DNA of 6,537 bases from CAYGUK01 sp964352985 (GTDB lineage Bacteria; Pseudomonadota; Gammaproteobacteria; JAHCLG01). The first letter of the stretch is position 1. Each line of letters begins with the position of its first letter. A program made the translations under genes and the position numbers. Shown one piece after another: positions 3,338 to 6,537 of this stretch. Location: positions 1 to 6,537 of the forward strand of contig CAYGUK010000161.1 in NCBI GenBank assembly GCA_964352985.1, read 5' to 3'. Below the pieces are notes generated by a model. It made no database searches, was not told the DNA's origin, and was given only the letters and a program-made list of their open reading frames with translations.

Positions 3338-5014
3338 ATGGCAAAGTTATTTGGAGATTTAAGTCCTGATTCAGCTGTATTTATGCAGTTAGTTGCTAAA
3401 GCATTAGCAAAGAATCCAGAATCAACTGAAATAGTTATTGATGGTTATGAAAAATTCCCCATTGTTCAAATTGATGAGAATAACTATGTTGTAATAGATA
3501 CCACACAAGAACTAGGTCAAGGCGCATTAGGAATAGTCTACAAATCCCGACATATTGTCGTTGACGACCAACAAGTCAAGTTGATACCCGACGATTCATG
3601 CTCCCCATTTGGTGTGGTAAAAATTTCTCATTTTGAAAGCCTTACTGGGGAAGAAGCTGATGAAGTAATCGCTTCTTATGCTCATGAAACTAAAATGTTA
3701 AACAAAATGCAATTTACTTCTATCGCAAAACCCATTACATGCGATTTATTGGGATGTCAGAGAATGATTTTACCTATGCGACGTATTGAAGGCAGGGACT
3801 TACATGAGTCTTTACCCGCAGAAGCTTTTCAAAAATTAACTGAACTAGAGAAAGAAAAAAGATTAATGCAAATATTTTATGATGTAGCATGTCAAATTCA
3901 ACGAGGTCACCAAGTTAATGTTGTTCAATCAGATGTTCAGCGTAGTAATATAGTTTTTAATGGAGACACGGGACATGCAGTTCTTGTTGATTACCAAAAT
4001 GCTAGGGAAATTAGTCCACAAACTTCAGAGGCAGTAATAAAGTCCTTTGATCACGCAACAGAAGATGAAGAAATCCAAGAGTATTTTGAAGTACTGTTGG
4101 AAGACTTTGATGATAGAAGCGCACTTAGGTTTGATGATAAAAGTAGAACAATAGTTACTCATTCAAGCGCAGATATATTTGAGCTAAGTCAAGTATTAAA
4201 TCATTTACTATTTAGCGCAGCATGCAAAAACGAGGCATTTGTAAGAGAACTAGATGAACTTATAACCGATTTACAAGCGGATAATTTACAACAACGCATG
4301 AATGCAACTGAATTAGTACAACGGATTGAATCAATAGCAGAGAAATATCATATTAATTTGCACCAAGCTCCTTGGCATTCTGCATATGATTATCAACCAC
4401 AAACACTACAACCGGAATGTAGGGTTGCACTACCGGTTCAATCTTTATTAATAGAACGGAGTCAGCTTGAATTAGAGCAGAAACGTAAAGCAAGTGAAGA
4501 TAGTGCAAATATTGATGAAAAGAAATTACTTAATGAGTTACAACAAACACTTATTTCGACTTTGCAACAGATGGAATATGCTGCTGAAGAAGCAGATGGT
4601 TCAGGTCTAGTAGCAGAAAGGGCCAGATTATTGCATGACACTATTATCCGTATAAGATGTGCTGCAAATATTAATGATTTGAGATTGTATTTAACAGGCG
4701 AAAGAGGCATTCATTCTAGTCTGAAAAAAGAGATACAAGTTTGTCCATTAAGACAAGATGTTAGTAAATGCTTTGATGGTTTTGAGGGGTTGCTACCTCA
4801 ATGGCAAGCAGCTGAAGAAAGTGTAAGGCAAAAAATTGAAAGCTATCAACAACAAGAAGAAGAGCAAGATCTATTTGACTCATTATTTGATGGAGTAGAG
4901 ACTCACTTATCTAAGGTTCCGGATCCAGTCCAAGATAAAGAGGCTGATGACGAAGTTGAAGAAACTTTAGATCCTACTATCAGACCAACAATTGGCTTAA
5001 ACAAACAATCATAA
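3338..5014 (+). CDS. divergent eukaryotic-like protein kinase with coiled C-terminal half; candidate secreted effector
   Basis: The 558-aa product starts at ATG with a weak AGG site 9 bases upstream. Residues about 50-335 follow the eukaryotic-type kinase order: glycine loop LGQGALGIVYK (59-69), ATP-binding lysine K95 in GVVKI, a likely helix-C glutamate E117, hinge ILPMRRIEGRDLHE (144-157), catalytic loop QSDVQRSN (197-204) and metal-binding DYQ (218-220). An ADIFEL (278-283) matches the helix-F SDIYSL pattern, and QRMNATEL (319-326) matches the closing R-x-T/S-A-E-L. Departures are HRD read as QSD, the catalytic-loop Lys replaced by Gln (201), DFG read as DYQ, and about 55 acidic residues where the APE region should be. 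D199, N204 and D218 are kept, so activity is possible. Residues 370-520 are Gln/Glu-rich helix, probably coiled coil, and 531-545 are a Glu/Asp-rich tail. There is no signal peptide or membrane segment. Translocation by a Dot/Icm-like system is inference. Confidence 0.85.
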   Translation: MAKLFGDLSPDSAVFMQLVAKALAKNPESTEIVIDGYEKFPIVQIDENNYVVIDTTQELGQGALGIVYKSRHIVVDDQQVKLIPDDSCSPFGVVKISHFESLTGEEADEVIASYAHETKMLNKMQFTSIAKPITCDLLGCQRMILPMRRIEGRDLHESLPAEAFQKLTELEKEKRLMQIFYDVACQIQRGHQVNVVQSDVQRSNIVFNGDTGHAVLVDYQNAREISPQTSEAVIKSFDHATEDEEIQEYFEVLLEDFDDRSALRFDDKSRTIVTHSSADIFELSQVLNHLLFSAACKNEAFVRELDELITDLQADNLQQRMNATELVQRIESIAEKYHINLHQAPWHSAYDYQPQTLQPECRVALPVQSLLIERSQLELEQKRKASEDSANIDEKKLLNELQQTLISTLQQMEYAAEEADGSGLVAERARLLHDTIIRIRCAANINDLRLYLTGERGIHSSLKKEIQVCPLRQDVSKCFDGFEGLLPQWQAAEESVRQKIESYQQQEEEQDLFDSLFDGVETHLSKVPDPVQDKEADDEVEETLDPTIRPTIGLNKQS

Positions 5015-5025
5015 AATAATGATGT

Positions 5026-6051
5026 TTATCGATATTGACTCAGAATTTTGTCAAAAACTTCAGAACAATGTTGGTGGTCTATATTTGAATGACTTGTTGA
5101 AGGAGAGATTACATTAAATTTTACTAATAATTTTCTAGCTTCATTATTGCCTTTATCGTAGTCAAGCATGCGTCGACTAATGTCAGGTTCAGTGTGTTCG
5201 GAAAATAATTGTAAAAGTTTTGTGATATCGACTGGTGTTGCCTCTTTTCCATAGAGATTATTTATCATTGCATCTGAATAGGGCAATAATGCATTTGCTG
5301 TTATTAAAGCACTGGTAGCGTTGTGATAGTATTCTCTTTTTAAGAATTGAGCATGACTAGGATCGTCATCAATAATATTTGGAATAACGACAGCAATGGC
5401 TTGGTAAATAATAGATAGGGCGTGATAGCCGGGTGCAAAATAAAGTTTTGCTAATTGCTCACCTATTTCTTGTAATATTAAAATGTCTTCTGTTGTAACA
5501 GTATCTGCTTGTGTTGTAATTTTATTAATATAAATATCCATCAAATCACGCAACGCATGTCCGCAGCCAAAAATACCTGCTAATCTTATATAAGTTTCAG
5601 CTTCTATTGTTAATTGTTGCGATGGTTTTTTTGTTGCCTTATATGCGGAGTAACAATAAATACCCATTAATAAGTCGAAGGTTGGGATAGTAATTTGTGG
5701 AGTATAATTATGACTAGGGCGGCTACTATCATGAGCAATTTTTGCTGAATTTTCTGGATTTGCTCCATATTGAATCCAACGTTGGTTCCAATGTTCCTTC
5801 ATATCGCGGTGCGAACATATTTTTCTTAGCCAGGGATGATGAATAGCAAGCTTAATCAATATTCCAAGTTTTGTTCTACTTTGTTCTTTAATAAAGTTTA
5901 AAAACTGACAGAGACTGTATGAATCAGCAGTGGAATTAATTCTTTTAAATTTATCGAGTAAAGAGATATAAAATCGATTTTCTGAATCTGATAAACTTAA
6001 ATATTTATATTGTTTTTGAGCTGCTGAAAGTTTGAAGGCTGAATAGGACAT
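5026..6051 (-). CDS. hypothetical protein, 341 aa, alpha-helical, possibly DUF5630-like
   Basis: This is a long frame starting at ATG 6051, with only a weak CGGA site upstream, and ending 11 bases from the stop of the convergent kinase-like gene. The composition is cytosolic, mostly helical, with no signal peptide and no clear membrane segment. Residues 122-220 contain two similar helix units: TYIRLAGIFGCGHALRDLMD (153-172) and QLAKLYFAPGYHALSIIYQA (199-218). They share LA..Y/F...G..HAL, a spacing reminiscent of Sel1/TPR-type helical hairpins. From memory the block LLMGIYCYSAYKA (127-139) through that region, and LLPYSDAMINN (255-265), recall hypothetical proteins of Legionella grouped as DUF5630; this is a tentative recollection, not a checked match. 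The function is unknown. Sitting tail-to-tail with a putative effector makes a host-interaction role conceivable. That the gene is real is supported by length and a natural codon pattern. Confidence 0.8.
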   Translation of the reverse strand: MSYSAFKLSAAQKQYKYLSLSDSENRFYISLLDKFKRINSTADSYSLCQFLNFIKEQSRTKLGILIKLAIHHPWLRKICSHRDMKEHWNQRWIQYGANPENSAKIAHDSSRPSHNYTPQITIPTFDLLMGIYCYSAYKATKKPSQQLTIEAETYIRLAGIFGCGHALRDLMDIYINKITTQADTVTTEDILILQEIGEQLAKLYFAPGYHALSIIYQAIAVVIPNIIDDDPSHAQFLKREYYHNATSALITANALLPYSDAMINNLYGKEATPVDITKLLQLFSEHTEPDISRRMLDYDKGNNEARKLLVKFNVISPSTSHSNIDHQHCSEVFDKILSQYR

Positions 6052-6093
6052 GTTATAAATTCCGTTTTAAGATCGTTTTAAAGGTTCTACACA

Positions 6094-6140
6094 TAAATAG
6101 TATTAATAAAAAATGATTTAATCTAAATAGTATATTAATA
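6094..6140. repeat. AT-rich direct repeat pair, 30-bp period
   Basis: TAAATAGTATTAATA (6094-6108) recurs as TAAATAGTATATTAATA (6124-6140). The two copies differ only by an inserted TA and start exactly 30 bp apart, about three helical turns. They lie 43-89 bases upstream of the start of the minus-strand 341-aa gene, a natural place for a regulator binding site. Confidence 0.5.
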
Positions 6141-6170
6141 GCCAAGCAAAATACTCTTGTAGAAGTATAC

Positions 6171-6198
6171 CTTGAATATGCGGATATTATGCCATAAT
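6171..6198 (+). promoter_or_regulatory. orphan promoter-like sequence
   Basis: CTTGAA (6171-6176), 13 bases, then TGCCATAAT (6190-6198) partly fits the sigma-32 layout. Alternatively TTGAAT (6172-6177), 15 bases and CATAAT (6193-6198) fits sigma-70 with a short spacer. It points into a region with no evident gene. Confidence 0.3.
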
Positions 6199-6276
6199 AG
6201 ACCACAAAGGGAAAAGTTTATTGAATATTTGTTCGCTTCCTGTTAACTGACTGAAATATAATTTGTTTTTTTAGCT

Positions 6277-6296
6277 AAATTAAAATATTTTAATTT
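6277..6296. repeat. 20-bp perfect AT palindrome
   Basis: AAATTAAAAT (6277-6286) is followed directly by its reverse complement ATTTTAATTT (6287-6296). With a one-base bulge (T6297), the flanking CT and AG (6275-6276, 6298-6299) extend it. Possible roles are a protein-binding site or a cruciform; it is too AT-rich and loop-free for a normal terminator. Confidence 0.5.
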
Positions 6297-6537
6297 TAGA
6301 ATGGCTTGTGGTTTTTATCAAAGACAAAATAGTATCCAATCAAAGATTTTAAATGAACTGTGGCTATTTACTATTTAATTTTGGTGGGCCATGGGCAGAT
6401 AACGTGAAGATATTATTTTCTATTTTAAAGAATAGATTAACGCCAACCATGATCCACCATTTCAATTTGCTGGTAATCAATCGTAAGCGCCTAAAGAACC
6501 CCATAATTGAAAAGGCATAATGTTAAATCTAAGGAAG

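Larger units (their letters stand above)
6052..6537. other. 486-base AT-rich region without a supported gene
   Basis: No reading frame here has both reasonable length and an RBS. The stretch carries the upstream region of the minus-strand gene, a pair of AT-rich direct repeats, an orphan promoter-like sequence, a 20-bp palindrome, and three short frames listed among the rejected items. TAAGGAAG at the window edge (6530-6537) could be the RBS of a plus-strand gene beginning just outside. Confidence 0.6.

Noticed and set aside
4462..4710. 82-codon Ser/Leu-rich frame on the minus strand
   Set aside because: It lies inside the kinase-like gene in antisense; its composition is the complement of the Gln/Glu-rich coding strand.
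6301..6378. 25-codon frame on the plus strand (MACGFYQRQNSIQSKILNEL and on)
   Set aside because: There is no Shine-Dalgarno sequence before the ATG and the frame is too short to judge.
6364..6504. 46-codon frame on the minus strand (MGFFRRLRLITSKLKWWIMV and on)
   Set aside because: There is no RBS and no recognisable family, and it overlaps other chance frames. A decayed gene cannot be excluded.
6404..6520. 38-codon frame on the plus strand with GTG start
   Set aside because: There is no RBS and it is antisense to another equally weak frame; nothing separates it from chance.
1..6537. tRNA, rRNA, CRISPR array, intact insertion sequence
   Set aside because: No cloverleaf, rRNA core sequence, regularly spaced repeats or complete transposase with terminal repeats could be found by eye on either strand.

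Overview
This is an AT-rich window (roughly one third GC, A/T-rich gaps). It looks like chromosomal accessory DNA from a gammaproteobacterium with an intracellular, Legionellales-like lifestyle. That placement is inferred from three things: the protein content (a eukaryotic-like kinase protein with an acidic C-terminus and a neighbouring lineage-specific hypothetical), the small-heat-shock gene with a sigma-32-type promoter, and the base composition. There is no rRNA or other marker gene to prove the taxon.

Layout. At 3-107 (+) is the C-terminal tail of an alpha/beta hydrolase, followed 16 bp later by a SnoaL/NTF2-like protein (124-600, +), probably one operon. A strong hairpin at 728-750 ends the minus-strand unit that follows. 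That unit is an Hsp20 small heat-shock protein (758-1207, -, GTG start) with a heat-shock-type promoter at 1259-1287, preceded by an unrecognised 159-aa protein (1304-1783, -). Between 1784 and 2376 no large gene exists, but the stretch is full of structure: a 13-bp inverted repeat with a wide loop (1917-1969), a second inverted repeat (1983-2021), a near-consensus ribosome binding site in front of tiny ORFs, a 27-aa small ORF with a good RBS (2105-2188, -), and a 33-bp imperfect dyad (2269-2301). The dyad lies between that small ORF and a divergent 61-aa very basic small ORF (2377-2562, +).

From 2826 to 3206 lies the C-terminal remnant of a Tn3-family transposase broken by one in-frame stop. 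It is visibly richer in GC than its surroundings, a sign of past transposition. Directly behind it is the largest gene (3338-5014, +), a 558-aa protein with a divergent eukaryotic-type protein kinase fold, a glutamine-rich helical C-terminal half and a Glu/Asp-rich tail. It converges, with only 11 bp between the stop codons, on a 341-aa helical hypothetical protein (5026-6051, -). The last 486 bases hold no convincing gene, only AT-rich direct repeats, a 20-bp palindrome, a promoter-like sequence and, at the very edge, a possible RBS for a gene outside the window.

How it may work together: the hydrolase/SnoaL pair looks metabolic and the Hsp20 unit is stress-related. The part from about 1900 to 6537 reads as an accessory zone made of small orphan ORFs, a dead transposon end and two lineage-specific proteins, of which the kinase-like one is the best candidate for a secreted host-acting effector.
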